Assembly: GCF_004358105.1 (NCBI RefSeq)
Contig: NZ_SMYL01000003.1
Location: 315,371-379,370, forward strand
From: Sapientia aquatica
GTDB taxonomy: Bacteria > Pseudomonadota > Gammaproteobacteria > Burkholderiales > Burkholderiaceae_D
Direction of reading: 5' to 3'
Length of the DNA: 64,000 nucleotides
Below the pieces are notes generated by a model. The model saw only the letters and a program-made list of their open reading frames with translations. It searched no databases and was not told the DNA's origin. Of the stretch, positions 1 through 8,276 are shown in pieces (position 1 is the first letter of the stretch; every line of letters starts with the position of its first letter). Made by a program: the position numbers and the translations under genes.

Positions 1-182
1 CCTATATCGTCAAGCCCAACCAAAGCGTTGGCAATTCGTTACCGGGCGATGCACAAAGCAGCAGCAATCACGCGGTCCAATGGGTCGTCAAAAGCTGGGG
101 CGGAAGCAAAAGTACCGAACCCAAAGACAACGAACCCGAAGTCTTACCTCCTAACCCAAATCCTTTGCCGCCGCAAAAATAA
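1..182 (+). CDS. C-terminal fragment of an unknown protein
   Basis: The window opens inside a reading frame (codons in phase with base 3) that runs to a TAA at 180-182. About 59 residues are visible. They are polar, contain the stretch [12 protein letters not shown], and end in a proline-rich tail ([12 protein letters not shown]). I do not recognise a family from this piece. It stops 29 bases before thrB on the same strand, so it could be the upstream member of the same transcription unit. The upstream part is outside the window, so length and domains cannot be judged. Confidence 0.55.
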   Translation, partial: YIVKPNQSVGNSLPGDAQSSSNHAVQWVVKSWGGSKSTEPKDNEPEVLPPNPNPLPPQK

Positions 183-211
183 CTCTCTCTAATCCAGCTT
201 ATATTTATCTC

Positions 212-1150
212 ATGGCAGTTTTTACTCCGGTCACACTGACCGAACTCAGCGCGTGGTTGCAACAATTTTCGCTAGGAAGAGCGCATTCCATCAAGGGAAT
301 CTCTTCTGGAATCGAAAACAGCAATTTTTTCATCACTACCGATTCCGGTGAATTTGTACTGACGATTTTTGAAAATCTCAGTTTTGAGCAATTGCCGTTT
401 TATTTGCACTTAATGGATCATTTGGCACAGCGCGGCATTTTAGTCCCGGCTCCGGTGCCGAATAAGGCTGGCCACTTAGTCACCGCCTTGCACGGCAAAC
501 CCGCTTCGATCGTCAGTAAATTAGTCGGTGAAAGTCAGCTCAGTCCTGTTCCAGTTCATTGCGCTGAAGTGGGTACGATGCTGGCTAAAATGCATTTGGC
601 TGGACAAGATTACGCCATCAAACAAGAGAATTTGCGCGGTTTGTCATGGTGGGTCGAAACTGCACCTAAGGTCATGGGATTTCTCAATGACGATCAACAG
701 CGCTTGCTCAGCACCGAATTAGCACAGCAGCAGGATTTTGCCGCCAGCCCAACCTATCAAGCATTGCCGCGCGGGCCAGTTCACGCCGATTTATTCCGCA
801 ACAATGTCATGTTTAATGGCACCAAACTGACTGGTTTTTTTGATTTTTACTTTGCTGGATGGGACACCTTTATTTTCGATATCGCGGTGACGATCAATGA
901 TTGGTGCATTGATTTGAATACTGGCGAATTAGATGCAGCGCGCGCCGATGCGTTAATTAAGGCCTACCAACAAGTCCGACCATTCACCCACGAAGAACAA
1001 GCCGCTTATCCAATCATGCTGCGCGCGGCAGCGCTGCGTTTTTGGTTGTCGCGCTTATTTGACTTTTACCAGCCCCGCGAAGCACACATGCTCACTCCGC
1101 ACGATCCAACTCACTTCGAACGCATTTTACGCAAGCGCTGCGCACAATAA
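212..1150 (+). CDS. thrB: Homoserine kinase, APH-fold type (ThrB)
   Basis: Phosphorylates L-homoserine to O-phosphohomoserine in threonine biosynthesis (cytoplasm). The 312-residue protein belongs to the aminoglycoside-phosphotransferase-fold homoserine kinases found in Pseudomonas and Burkholderiales, not to the GHMP family of E. coli. What is visible: the N-terminal segment with [12 protein letters not shown], the catalytic loop [14 protein letters not shown] near residues 190-203, and the metal-binding stretch [22 protein letters not shown] just after it. The length is normal. The stop codon overlaps the start of the next gene by one base (TAATG), so the two are probably translationally coupled. 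No strong ribosome binding site precedes the ATG at 212. Confidence 0.93.
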   Translation: MAVFTPVTLTELSAWLQQFSLGRAHSIKGISSGIENSNFFITTDSGEFVLTIFENLSFEQLPFYLHLMDHLAQRGILVPAPVPNKAGHLVTALHGKPASIVSKLVGESQLSPVPVHCAEVGTMLAKMHLAGQDYAIKQENLRGLSWWVETAPKVMGFLNDDQQRLLSTELAQQQDFAASPTYQALPRGPVHADLFRNNVMFNGTKLTGFFDFYFAGWDTFIFDIAVTINDWCIDLNTGELDAARADALIKAYQQVRPFTHEEQAAYPIMLRAAALRFWLSRLFDFYQPREAHMLTPHDPTHFERILRKRCAQ

Positions 1151-1935
1151 TGATGAATCAACTCCCCGCAAACACTGGCTGGCTTTGGGTAAAGCAAGGG
1201 TTTGGCTATTTCAGACGGCGCCCGATGGAATTTTCATCGATGTTTTTGGGCTATTTATTTTTAATGCTCATTGTTGGCTTTGTGCCGATTTTGGGGCAGA
1301 TATTAGCGTTCGTATTTCTTCCCTTGTTCACCCTCGCGTTTATGCAGGCGTGCAGAGAAATTGATCAAGGCAAGCCAGTGCATCCGCGCCTGCTGCTTTA
1401 TGGTTTTCGCTCACCCCAAGCCGCCAAATTAATGCAGCTTGGCGTGCTGTATTTAGTCGCCGCCATGGTGGCGCTAGGCTCGTCATTTTTGATTGATGAC
1501 GGCGTATTTTGGCAAGCCATTACAGGTCAAATCCAACTCAACGCCAAGACGGTGGAAGACACCAATATGATTGGTGCGATGTTCTTCTCGTTCTTAGTCT
1601 ACATTCCCGCATTGATCGCGTTTTGGTTCGCCGGACCACTGATCGCATGGCAAGAAATGCCGCTACTGAAAGCGATTTTTTATAGCTTTTTTGCGTCGGT
1701 TCGCTCGTGGCGAGTATTCGTGGTATACGGTTTGTCGTGGTTTGTGGTTGGCGGGTTGTTACCTATGTTTTTCAGCGCATTGATCGCCGCCATCACGGGT
1801 AATCCGAACTTTATTATTCTCATCATGATGCCGTTTTCGATGGTGCTCAACATCATTTTGTATTGTTCGTTTTACCCGAGCTATGTATCGGTGTTTGGTC
1901 AACCCGCCGATAACGCTGAATCGACAATGTCGTAG
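1150..1935 (+). CDS. BPSS1780-family integral membrane protein
   Basis: A 261-residue hydrophobic protein with about five or six membrane segments. The N-terminal LGYLFLMLIVGFVPILGQILAFV region and the C-terminal NFIILIMMPFSMVLNIILY region are clear. It resembles the BPSS1780 family of uncharacterised Burkholderiales membrane proteins, which is often found beside thrB. The ATG at 1150 shares its A with the thrB stop codon, implying coupled translation. Its last 37 bases overlap the convergent osmC-like gene on the other strand. Function is unknown; the thrB link is positional only. Confidence 0.82.
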   Translation: MMNQLPANTGWLWVKQGFGYFRRRPMEFSSMFLGYLFLMLIVGFVPILGQILAFVFLPLFTLAFMQACREIDQGKPVHPRLLLYGFRSPQAAKLMQLGVLYLVAAMVALGSSFLIDDGVFWQAITGQIQLNAKTVEDTNMIGAMFFSFLVYIPALIAFWFAGPLIAWQEMPLLKAIFYSFFASVRSWRVFVVYGLSWFVVGGLLPMFFSALIAAITGNPNFIILIMMPFSMVLNIILYCSFYPSYVSVFGQPADNAESTMS

Positions 1936-2336
1936 CTGTGCGTGATTTCGGCGGTTTTTTCCATCATGATGGACGCCGAACAATACTTCTCGTGCGACAG
2001 CTTAATCGCACGTTCTACCGTATTAGGCTTGACGTTACTGCCCTTGACGGTAAAGTGAAAATGCACTTTGGTAAACACCTTAGGATCTTTTTCAGCCCGC
2101 TCTGAAGTCAGCTTCACTTCACAGTCGGTAATCGTTTGCCCGCTCTTACGCAGAATCAGAACGACGTCATAGGCCGTGCAACCTCCTGTGCCAAGTAAAA
2201 CCATCTCCATCGGGCGCGGTGCCAAATTCCGACCACCACCATCCGGCGCGCCATCCATGGCCACTACGTGACCAGATCCGGTCTCTGCTAAAAAAGTCAT
2301 TCCCGACAAACCCGTCCAACGTACTGTGCATTCCAT
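1899..2336 (-). CDS. OsmC family protein
   Basis: A 145-residue OsmC/Ohr-fold protein, closest in wording to the YhfA-like branch. Proteins of this fold are thiol-dependent peroxidases or of unknown substrate. Two cysteines sit where the family has its redox pair: one in GTGGCTAYDVV and one in HEKYCSAS. The motif APRPMEMVLLG before the first cysteine is also typical. An AGGA about ten bases upstream supports the ATG at 2336. The gene converges on and overlaps the membrane protein gene at 1899-1935. YhfA-like members have no assigned substrate, so peroxidase activity is inference. Confidence 0.87.
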   Translation of the reverse strand: MECTVRWTGLSGMTFLAETGSGHVVAMDGAPDGGGRNLAPRPMEMVLLGTGGCTAYDVVLILRKSGQTITDCEVKLTSERAEKDPKVFTKVHFHFTVKGSNVKPNTVERAIKLSHEKYCSASIMMEKTAEITHSYDIVDSALSAG

Positions 2337-2528
2337 CGCTTTATTTCCTCACATTAGATAAATTGGGTTTTATTGTAGCCCGAATCAATGAGATGTTTCT
2401 TAATAAACATATTTAGGCGAAAAATCGCACCAAAAATAGGCGTTTTATTGCACCAAAATATCGCACTGCACCAAAGCGATTCACCTATGAAAATTACTGA
2501 GTTTACCCTCTAAAATGCGCAAATTATC

Positions 2529-2557
2529 TTGCACCGCACAATGAAAATATGTACACT
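2529..2557 (+). promoter_or_regulatory. Possible promoter of the small RNA
   Basis: TTGCAC (2529-2534) and TACACT (2552-2557) lie 17 bases apart. The -10 matches the consensus at four of six positions, but the -35 matches only at TTG. A start near 2564 would give a transcript of roughly 109 bases ending at the terminator. Confidence 0.35.
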
Positions 2558-2563
2558 CATTTT

Positions 2564-2672
2564 CGTTGGGGTTAGGAACTATTTAGGTAGGTTTTAACAC
2601 TGGCAAGTTTTGTCTCCTCCGCCTGCAAGGGTGGACTTCAACCCGAAATAGTCTCTATTTCGGGTTTTTTTT
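2564..2672 (+). ncRNA. Candidate small RNA with anti-Shine-Dalgarno motif
   Basis: An orphan, near-perfect intrinsic terminator lies between osmC and rplM with no reading frame in front of it. The roughly 75 bases before it contain CTCCTCC at 2614-2620, complementary to Shine-Dalgarno sequences and like the 3' end of 16S rRNA. The motif falls in a stretch that forms no obvious stem. I recall that toxic small RNAs carrying an anti-SD motif have been described from betaproteobacteria, and this may be a member; I cannot check that here. The 5' end is guessed from the possible promoter at 2529-2557. Confidence 0.5.
2640..2672 (+). terminator. Intrinsic terminator of the small RNA
   Basis: A 12-bp perfect stem (AACCCGAAATAG paired with CTATTTCGGGTT) with a TCT loop, followed by eight T residues. 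It lies 33 bases upstream of the rplM promoter, so it ends a separate transcript rather than attenuating rplM. Confidence 0.85.
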
Positions 2673-2704
2673 GCTCAAAAATACAGCAAAAAGCCATTCA
2701 TCCC

Positions 2705-2734
2705 TTGACACTAAGTCTTTGAAAAGATTATACT
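2705..2734 (+). promoter_or_regulatory. Strong sigma-70 promoter of rplM-rpsI
   Basis: A perfect TTGACA (2705-2710) and TATACT (2729-2734) are 18 bases apart. Transcription would start near 2741, leaving a leader of about 150 bases before rplM, as expected for a ribosomal protein operon. Confidence 0.75.
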
Positions 2735-2781
2735 TTGCGGCTTTCCATCTCGCTTATGGGAAGAACACTACAAGGTTGAGT

Positions 2782-2834
2782 CCGTTTGGGCGTGTCAACG
2801 TTGAACGAAAGTCCAACCCACACACCACAAACGG
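2782..2834 (+). promoter_or_regulatory. Structured 5' leader of rplM
   Basis: CCGTTTG at 2782-2788 pairs with CAAACGG at 2828-2834. Inside, 2789-2795 pairs with 2820-2826 except for one mismatch, and GTTG (2800-2803) pairs with CAAC (2814-2817). The tip is a GAAA tetraloop at 2807-2810. This long hairpin lies in the untranslated leader and could be the site where L13 represses its own operon, as is known for rplM-rpsI in E. coli. The role here is inference. Confidence 0.5.
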
Positions 2835-2892
2835 AACCGCCACACAGTGCACATATTTAGGCGAAATTACTTTATTTAATTAGAAAGTCATC

Positions 2893-3321
2893 ATGAAAAC
2901 CTTTTCCGCAAAAGCACATGAAGTGCAACGCGATTGGTTCGTGATTGACGCGACGGATAAAATCCTCGGACGTGTTGCCAGCGAAGTGGCACTCCGATTA
3001 CGCGGCAAGCACAAACCAGAATTTACTCCTCACGTCGACACAGGCGATTTCATCGTTGTGGTCAACGCAGGTAAATTGCGCGTTACTGGTACTAAATCCT
3101 TGAACAAAACATACTATCGCCACACTGGTTATCCAGGCGGTATCTATGAGACTAACTTCCAGAAGATGCAAGAACGCTTCCCTGGTCGCGCTCTAGAAAA
3201 GGCTGTTAAAGGTATGTTACCTAAAGGCCCACTTGGCTATGCCATGATCAAAAAGCTCAAAGTGTACGCTGAGGCAACTCACCCACACTCTGCCCAACAG
3301 CCTAAAGTACTCGAACTCTAA
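2893..3321 (+). CDS. rplM: 50S ribosomal protein L13
   Basis: Component of the large ribosomal subunit that binds 23S rRNA early in assembly. The 142-residue length is exactly that of bacterial L13. Hallmark stretches are [21 protein letters not shown] near the N terminus, the HTGYPGGI loop, and [22 protein letters not shown]. It is the first gene of the rplM-rpsI operon, nine bases before rpsI, behind a consensus promoter and a structured leader. In E. coli L13 represses this operon itself; the long leader here fits that scheme. Confidence 0.98.
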   Translation: MKTFSAKAHEVQRDWFVIDATDKILGRVASEVALRLRGKHKPEFTPHVDTGDFIVVVNAGKLRVTGTKSLNKTYYRHTGYPGGIYETNFQKMQERFPGRALEKAVKGMLPKGPLGYAMIKKLKVYAEATHPHSAQQPKVLEL

Positions 3322-3330
3322 GGAATAGAC

Positions 3331-3723
3331 ATGATCGGTAACTTCAATTACGGAACCGGCCGTCGCAAGAGTGCAGTAGCTCGCGTCTTCCTGAAATCCG
3401 GCAGCGGCAAGATCGTTGTTAATGGCAAACCAGCCAATGAATATTTTTCTCGTGAAACTGGCTTGATGGTTATTCGTCAACCGTTGGAACTCACTAACCA
3501 CCTCGAAACTTTCGACATCATGGTTAATGTTCACGGCGGCGGTGAATCTGGCCAAGCTGGCGCAGTTCGTCACGGTATCACTCGCGCATTGATCGATTAC
3601 GAAGCAACTTTGAAATCAGAATTGTCCAAAGCTGGTTTCGTTACTCGTGATGCTCGCGAAGTTGAACGTAAAAAAGTCGGTCTGCGTAAAGCACGTCGCG
3701 CTAAACAGTTCTCCAAGCGTTAA
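3331..3723 (+). CDS. rpsI: 30S ribosomal protein S9
   Basis: Small-subunit protein whose C-terminal tail reaches the P-site tRNA. The 130-residue protein has the family signatures [16 protein letters not shown] at the start, the central [19 protein letters not shown], and the basic C terminus ending [11 protein letters not shown], with the terminal arginine that contacts tRNA. AAGGA precedes the ATG at good spacing. It is the second gene of the operon and is followed by a strong terminator. Confidence 0.98.
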   Translation: MIGNFNYGTGRRKSAVARVFLKSGSGKIVVNGKPANEYFSRETGLMVIRQPLELTNHLETFDIMVNVHGGGESGQAGAVRHGITRALIDYEATLKSELSKAGFVTRDAREVERKKVGLRKARRAKQFSKR

Positions 3724-3752
3724 TCAAACAACGTCAGAGTTCAGTTGTGCAA

Positions 3753-3785
3753 AAGCCGCCAAGTTTATGCTTGGCGGCTTTTTTT
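3753..3785 (+). terminator. Terminator of rplM-rpsI
   Basis: An 11-bp stem (AAGCCGCCAAG with CTTGGCGGCTT, 3753-3763 and 3770-3780) is followed by a T run. It closes the ribosomal protein operon. Confidence 0.88.
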
Positions 3786-3870
3786 ATTTTACAAAACGTT
3801 TTAAATATCCTAATGTTGCTAGGAGGCAAATAGATTTCTATCGGGCCACAATTGCATTTCTTAACTTATA

Positions 3871-3883
3871 TCTAACTGTTAGA
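3871..3883 (+). promoter_or_regulatory. 13-bp palindrome upstream of argC
   Basis: TCTAACTGTTAGA reads the same on both strands around its central T. It sits 31 bases before the argC start, where an operator or a promoter core would lie. No partner regulator is evident. Confidence 0.3.
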
Positions 3884-3914
3884 ATGACACAAATTTTTTT
3901 TGCTTGGAGAACCA

Positions 3915-4952
3915 ATGATTAAAGTCGGCATCGTCGGAGGCACCGGATACACAGGTGTTGAGTTACTACGCATCTTAGCAACCCATCCAGAGGCGCAGCT
4001 GACCGCAATCACTTCCCGCAAGGAAGATGGTTTGCCGGTAGCCGACATGTACCCTTCTTTACGCGGCCGTGTTCCATTGGCATTTAGCTCGCCGGACAAA
4101 GCCAACTTAAACGACTGCGACGTGGTTTTTTTCGCAACTCCGCATGGCGTTGCAATGGCGCAAACTCCAGAATTATTGGCCGCTGGCGTTAAGGTAATCG
4201 ACTTAGCGGCAGATTTCCGCCTCAAAGATGTTGCCCAATTTCAACAATGGTACGGAATTCCCCACACTTGCCCAGACGTTCTGCACGAAGCTGTGTATGG
4301 ATTACCGGAATTGAACCGCGAGGCGATTAAATCAGCCCGCGTTATCGGCAATCCCGGCTGCTACCCAACGACCATGCAACTGGGCTTTTATCCTTTGCTG
4401 AAAGCTGGAATCATCGATGCAAGCAATTTGATCGCCGATTGCAAATCCGGCGTTTCGGGCGCTGGGCGTAAAGCAGAAATCGGGATTTTGTTTTCCGAAG
4501 CTAGCGATAATTTCAAAGCCTACGCCGTTGCAGGGCATCGGCACGTTCCAGAGACGGTCGAACAGCTACAAAAAATGTGCGCCGCTCCGGTTAACCTCAT
4601 TTTCACGCCGCACTTAGTCCCGATGATACGCGGCATGCATTCGACCTTGTACGCCAAGCTGACCACTGAGATTAGCAATGAAGCGTTGCAAGAGCTGTTT
4701 GAAAGCACCTACCGCGATGAGCAATTCGTCGATGTCATGCCGTTCGGCAGCCATCCAGAAACCCGCTCCACTCGCGGCTCGAACATGTTACGAATTGCTC
4801 TGCATCGCCCGGCAAACGGCGCGACCTTAATCGTCTTGGTGGTGCAGGACAATTTGATGAAAGGGGCTGCCGGACAAGCGGTCCAATGCATGAATTTAAT
4901 GTTTGGCTTGCAGGAAAATTGTGGTTTAACTCACGTACCGCTTTTGCCTTAA
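3915..4952 (+). CDS. argC: N-acetyl-gamma-glutamyl-phosphate reductase
   Basis: Third step of arginine synthesis: NADPH-dependent reduction of N-acetylglutamyl phosphate to the semialdehyde. The ATG at 3915 is chosen over an in-frame TTG at 3900 because GGAGA lies directly upstream and the protein then begins [21 protein letters not shown], the dinucleotide-binding loop. The active-site cysteine is in [15 protein letters not shown], and the substrate-binding stretch [11 protein letters not shown] and HRHVPE follow. At 345 residues it is a normal type 1 ArgC. It stands alone, as is common for argC in Burkholderiales. Confidence 0.96.
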   Translation: MIKVGIVGGTGYTGVELLRILATHPEAQLTAITSRKEDGLPVADMYPSLRGRVPLAFSSPDKANLNDCDVVFFATPHGVAMAQTPELLAAGVKVIDLAADFRLKDVAQFQQWYGIPHTCPDVLHEAVYGLPELNREAIKSARVIGNPGCYPTTMQLGFYPLLKAGIIDASNLIADCKSGVSGAGRKAEIGILFSEASDNFKAYAVAGHRHVPETVEQLQKMCAAPVNLIFTPHLVPMIRGMHSTLYAKLTTEISNEALQELFESTYRDEQFVDVMPFGSHPETRSTRGSNMLRIALHRPANGATLIVLVVQDNLMKGAAGQAVQCMNLMFGLQENCGLTHVPLLP

Positions 4953-4977
4953 TTCACGGCTTTTTTACCAAAACACC

Positions 4978-5694
4978 ATGAAAAATAACAGCTCAAAATA
5001 TAAAACGATTTCCAGCATCAAGGTGGTGGAAAGCGATAATTCGCTGCTGAAATGGTCAATCATCGTTCTCGTTATCGTTGGCGCCATGGCGGCCATTTCA
5101 TTTTTTACCTACCGCCTCGGCGGCACCATCAGCGGCGTAGCCCCGACCAAAGAACAACTGTCGCAACTCAAGGAAAAGGTTGAGCAACTCGATAGCGAGC
5201 GTGAAAAACTCTCTAGCACCGCCAACAGTGCGGACAGCGAGCTCAATATTGAGCGCGCCACCCAAAAACAACTAGCGACCCAAGTTCAAGCACTCACCGC
5301 CGAAAACAATAAGCTCAAAGAAGATTTAGCCTTCTTCGAAAACCTCATCCCAGCCGCTAGCGGGCCAGAGGGAATTCGGATCGGCGCATTCAAAGCTGAC
5401 GCCAGCAATAAGCTGCAAGTGCAATACCGCGTCTTGGTCATGCAAGGCGGTAAAAATGTGCAGGATTTTGTCGGTGAATTACAATTTAACGCTACTATAT
5501 TGCTGGGCGGAAAAACTGTTATTCTTACGCTTCCTGAGCCAAAAGATAACGCGGCCAAGTTGAAGTTATCGTTTAAATACTATCAACGCATGGAAGGCAG
5601 TCTTGCCCTCCCTGAAGGTGCAGTTCTGAAGTCCTTGCAAGCGCGCATTTTGGACCGAGGCCAACTTCGCACCTATCAGTCGATCAATTTCTAG
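4978..5694 (+). CDS. DUF6776-type membrane-anchored coiled-coil protein
   Basis: A 238-residue protein with a short cytoplasmic N terminus, one membrane segment (about residues 25-47) and then a long coiled coil (about 58-120, rich in Q, E, K and L). A compact C-terminal domain follows, running from GPEGIRIGAFKADASNKLQVQYRVLVMQGG. This layout matches the proteins grouped as DUF6776 that sit beside bactofilin genes in beta- and gammaproteobacteria. It ends nine bases before the bactofilin gene and probably shares its transcript. A role with bactofilin at the cell envelope is inferred from context only. Confidence 0.72.
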   Translation: MKNNSSKYKTISSIKVVESDNSLLKWSIIVLVIVGAMAAISFFTYRLGGTISGVAPTKEQLSQLKEKVEQLDSEREKLSSTANSADSELNIERATQKQLATQVQALTAENNKLKEDLAFFENLIPAASGPEGIRIGAFKADASNKLQVQYRVLVMQGGKNVQDFVGELQFNATILLGGKTVILTLPEPKDNAAKLKLSFKYYQRMEGSLALPEGAVLKSLQARILDRGQLRTYQSINF

Positions 5695-5703
5695 AGGAAG
5701 TTC

Positions 5704-6108
5704 ATGTTCAACCGTAAAAACAAAAGTACGATTGATAGTTTAATCGGCCTTTCAACCAATATTGATGGCAACCTGTATTTCAAGGGCGGATTGCGTATAG
5801 ATGGCAATGTCAAAGGCAATGTGATTGCCGAAGAAGATCAGGGCAGCATGTTGATCATCTCCGAAAACGCGACCATTTGCGGCGAAGTTCGTGCGGCCCA
5901 TGTAGTGGTCGATGGCACTATTTTAGGCCCCGTGTTTTCGTCTGAATTGCTCGAGTTATTGCCAAAAGCGCGCATCACTGGCGACGTTAACTACAAAGCC
6001 TTAGAAATGAATAGCGGCGCAACCGTGACTGGGCTATTAACCCACAATGCCAGCGGCGTGCCAGGCGAGGCGATTTTGCAACTTTCCTCGTCGCAAGCAG
6101 ACGATTGA
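5704..6108 (+). CDS. Bactofilin (polymer-forming cytoskeletal protein)
   Basis: Bactofilins polymerise without nucleotides into filaments or patches that position envelope enzymes. The 134-residue protein has the right-handed beta-helix repeat pattern typical of the family: FKGGLRIDGNVKGNVIAE, ATICGEVRAAHVVVDGTILGPVF, ARITGDVNYKALEMNSGATVTGLL, with hydrophobic residues spaced to face the core. AGAGGAAG provides a clear ribosome binding site. It is preceded at nine bases by the membrane coiled-coil gene, which could anchor it. No M23 peptidase gene, another usual partner, is next to it. Confidence 0.9.
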   Translation: MFNRKNKSTIDSLIGLSTNIDGNLYFKGGLRIDGNVKGNVIAEEDQGSMLIISENATICGEVRAAHVVVDGTILGPVFSSELLELLPKARITGDVNYKALEMNSGATVTGLLTHNASGVPGEAILQLSSSQADD

Positions 6109-6226
6109 CCAACGCGCTATAATGAACAACTAGTTAGCGCAACCCGTTGCTCATTTTTTAAGAGCAAAGCGCCTGAAACACAGCAATGCATAGATGCTAT
6201 GCAAGTACCACGTCAAGGAGTCTATT

Positions 6227-6577
6227 ATGAATGCCGTCACAGAAATGCCAGCACCAATTATCTTTACCGATAGCGCTGCCTCTAAAGTAGCCCAGTTAAT
6301 CGAAGAAGAAGGCAATCCTGATTTGAAATTACGCGTCTTTGTTCAAGGCGGCGGTTGTTCTGGATTTCAATATGGATTTACCTTCGATGAAATCACCAAC
6401 GAAGACGACACAACAATGACCAAAAATGGTGTGCATTTGTTGATCGATTCAATGAGCTATCAATATTTAGTTGGCGCCGAGATCGACTATAAAGACGATT
6501 TAGAAGGTGCCCAATTCGTGATTAAGAATCCGAATGCCACCACCACTTGCGGCTGCGGCTCTTCTTTCTCCGCTTAA
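6227..6577 (+). CDS. erpA: Iron-sulfur cluster insertion protein ErpA
   Basis: A-type carrier that delivers iron-sulfur clusters to target proteins. The ATG at 6227 is preferred because AAGGAG precedes it and the product (116 residues) then matches ErpA in length. The three conserved cluster cysteines are present: one in [11 protein letters not shown] and two in the C-terminal CGCGSSF. TATAAT at 6118-6123 may be its -10 box, so it probably has its own promoter downstream of bactofilin. A terminator follows. Confidence 0.94.
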   Translation: MNAVTEMPAPIIFTDSAASKVAQLIEEEGNPDLKLRVFVQGGGCSGFQYGFTFDEITNEDDTTMTKNGVHLLIDSMSYQYLVGAEIDYKDDLEGAQFVIKNPNATTTCGCGSSFSA

Positions 6578-6598
6578 GTTATTGGCGTGTAAAAAATT

Positions 6599-6624
6599 AA
6601 AGGACGCGTTAGCGTCCTTTTTTT
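6599..6624 (+). terminator. Terminator after erpA
   Basis: AAAGGACGC pairs with GCGTCCTTT around a GTTA loop (6608-6611), followed by a run of T residues. Confidence 0.85.
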
Positions 6625-6774
6625 GTTGGCGTAAACGGAGTTGATTTGAGATCTTCGATTCACGCATCATCGACGGCGCGCCAACCGGAATTTTTCGACG
6701 ATTGAATTAAATTCACCTGAACTCGTTGCCAGAATTCATCTTGCTTTCCAGCACATTTTCGTACACTGAGGTTT

Positions 6775-8259
6775 ATGAAAACACATTCAGCCCATTTCAA
6801 TCCCGAGCGCCAACGCCAAGTCTTGCAGGCCTTACTCAAGGTATTGCCAGCCAATTGCGTCTTGCATGAACTCGAGGACACCAAACCCTACGAATGCGAC
6901 GGCTTAGCGGCGTACACCGAACTGCCAATGATCGTGGTGTTGCCCGAAGACGAGCAGCAAATATTAGCGACGTTGGGGGTTTGCCGCGAGTTAGCCGTTC
7001 CCATCGTGCCGCGTGGGGCAGGCACCGGATTGTCGGGTGGAGCGATGCCAACTTCAGACGGCATCGTGCTCTCAACGGCCAAGTTAAAACGCATCGTCCA
7101 ACTCGATAAAAACGCACGTACCGCCATCGTGCAACCGGGCGTGCGCAATTTGGCGATCTCCGAAGCGGCAGCTCCCCTCGGCTTGTATTACGCGCCCGAT
7201 CCCTCGTCGCAAATCGCTTGCACTATCGGCGGCAACGTGTCCGAGAATTCAGGCGGAGTGCATTGCCTCAAATATGGATTAACACTGCACAACGTGCTGC
7301 GCGTGCGGATTGCGACGATTGATGGCGAAATGATTGAACTCGGCAGCGCCGCCTTGGATGCGCCCGGTTTGGATTTGATGTCAGTCTTTATTGGCTCCGA
7401 AGGCATGCTCGGGATCGTCACGGAAGTTACCGTTAAATTAGTCCCTAAACCAGAATGCGCGCAAGTGATTATGGCGTCATTTGACGACGTTATTACCGCC
7501 TGCAACGCCGTGTCTGACATCATCAAAGCGGGCATTATTCCAGCAGGTTTAGAAATGATGGATCAACGCTCGGTGCACATGGTGGAGCCGTTTGTCAAAG
7601 CTGGTTATGACCTCAACGCCGCAGCGATTTTGTTGTGCGAATCCGATGGCAGCGAAACCGAAGTGCGCGACGAAATTGAACGTATGAGCCGAGTCTTGCA
7701 ACAAGCTGGCGCGACCGCAATTGCGGTATCGAATTCCGAAGCCGAACGTTTACGTTTTTGGTCTGGCCGCAAAAATGCCTTCCCCGCTGCGGGCCGTATA
7801 TCACCGGACTACTACTGCATGGACGGCACGATTCCACGCAAAAAATTAGCCCAAGTTTTACAGGGAATTGCCGATCTGGAAATCAAACATCAACTGCGCT
7901 GCGCTAACGTATTCCACGCGGGCGACGGCAACTTACATCCCTTGATTTTATTTGATACCAACACGCCGGGCGAGCTCGACCGCGCCGAACAATTTGGTAC
8001 CGATATTTTGGCGATGTGCGTCGATGTTGGCGGCACGATTACTGGCGAGCATGGCGTCGGCATCGAAAAGATTAACGCGATGTGTTTGCAGTTTACGAGC
8101 GAAGAAAACGACGCGTTTTTCGCGGTGAAACGCGCCTTTGATCCAGCCGGCTTACTTAATCCAACCAAGACGATTCCGACCTTGCATCGCTGTGCCGAAT
8201 TTGGGCGCGAACACGTACATCACGGTCAGCAAAAGTTTCCCGATTTACCGCGCTTTTAA
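6775..8259 (+). CDS. glcD: Glycolate oxidase FAD-binding subunit GlcD
   Basis: Catalytic flavin subunit of the three-part glycolate oxidase/dehydrogenase, which oxidises glycolate to glyoxylate. The 494-residue protein has the PCMH-type FAD-binding domain (about 50-235) with PIVPRGAGTGLSGGAMPT and PDPSSQIACTIGGNVSENSGGVHCLKYG. The C-terminal oxidase domain includes NVFHAGDGNLHPLILFD and GGTITGEHGVGIEK. TGAGG lies just before the ATG. It heads glcDEF, with 17 and 4 bases between genes. No glcC regulator is visible in the window. Confidence 0.95.
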   Translation: MKTHSAHFNPERQRQVLQALLKVLPANCVLHELEDTKPYECDGLAAYTELPMIVVLPEDEQQILATLGVCRELAVPIVPRGAGTGLSGGAMPTSDGIVLSTAKLKRIVQLDKNARTAIVQPGVRNLAISEAAAPLGLYYAPDPSSQIACTIGGNVSENSGGVHCLKYGLTLHNVLRVRIATIDGEMIELGSAALDAPGLDLMSVFIGSEGMLGIVTEVTVKLVPKPECAQVIMASFDDVITACNAVSDIIKAGIIPAGLEMMDQRSVHMVEPFVKAGYDLNAAAILLCESDGSETEVRDEIERMSRVLQQAGATAIAVSNSEAERLRFWSGRKNAFPAAGRISPDYYCMDGTIPRKKLAQVLQGIADLEIKHQLRCANVFHAGDGNLHPLILFDTNTPGELDRAEQFGTDILAMCVDVGGTITGEHGVGIEKINAMCLQFTSEENDAFFAVKRAFDPAGLLNPTKTIPTLHRCAEFGREHVHHGQQKFPDLPRF

Positions 8260-8276
8260 CCTATTAAAACTATTTT

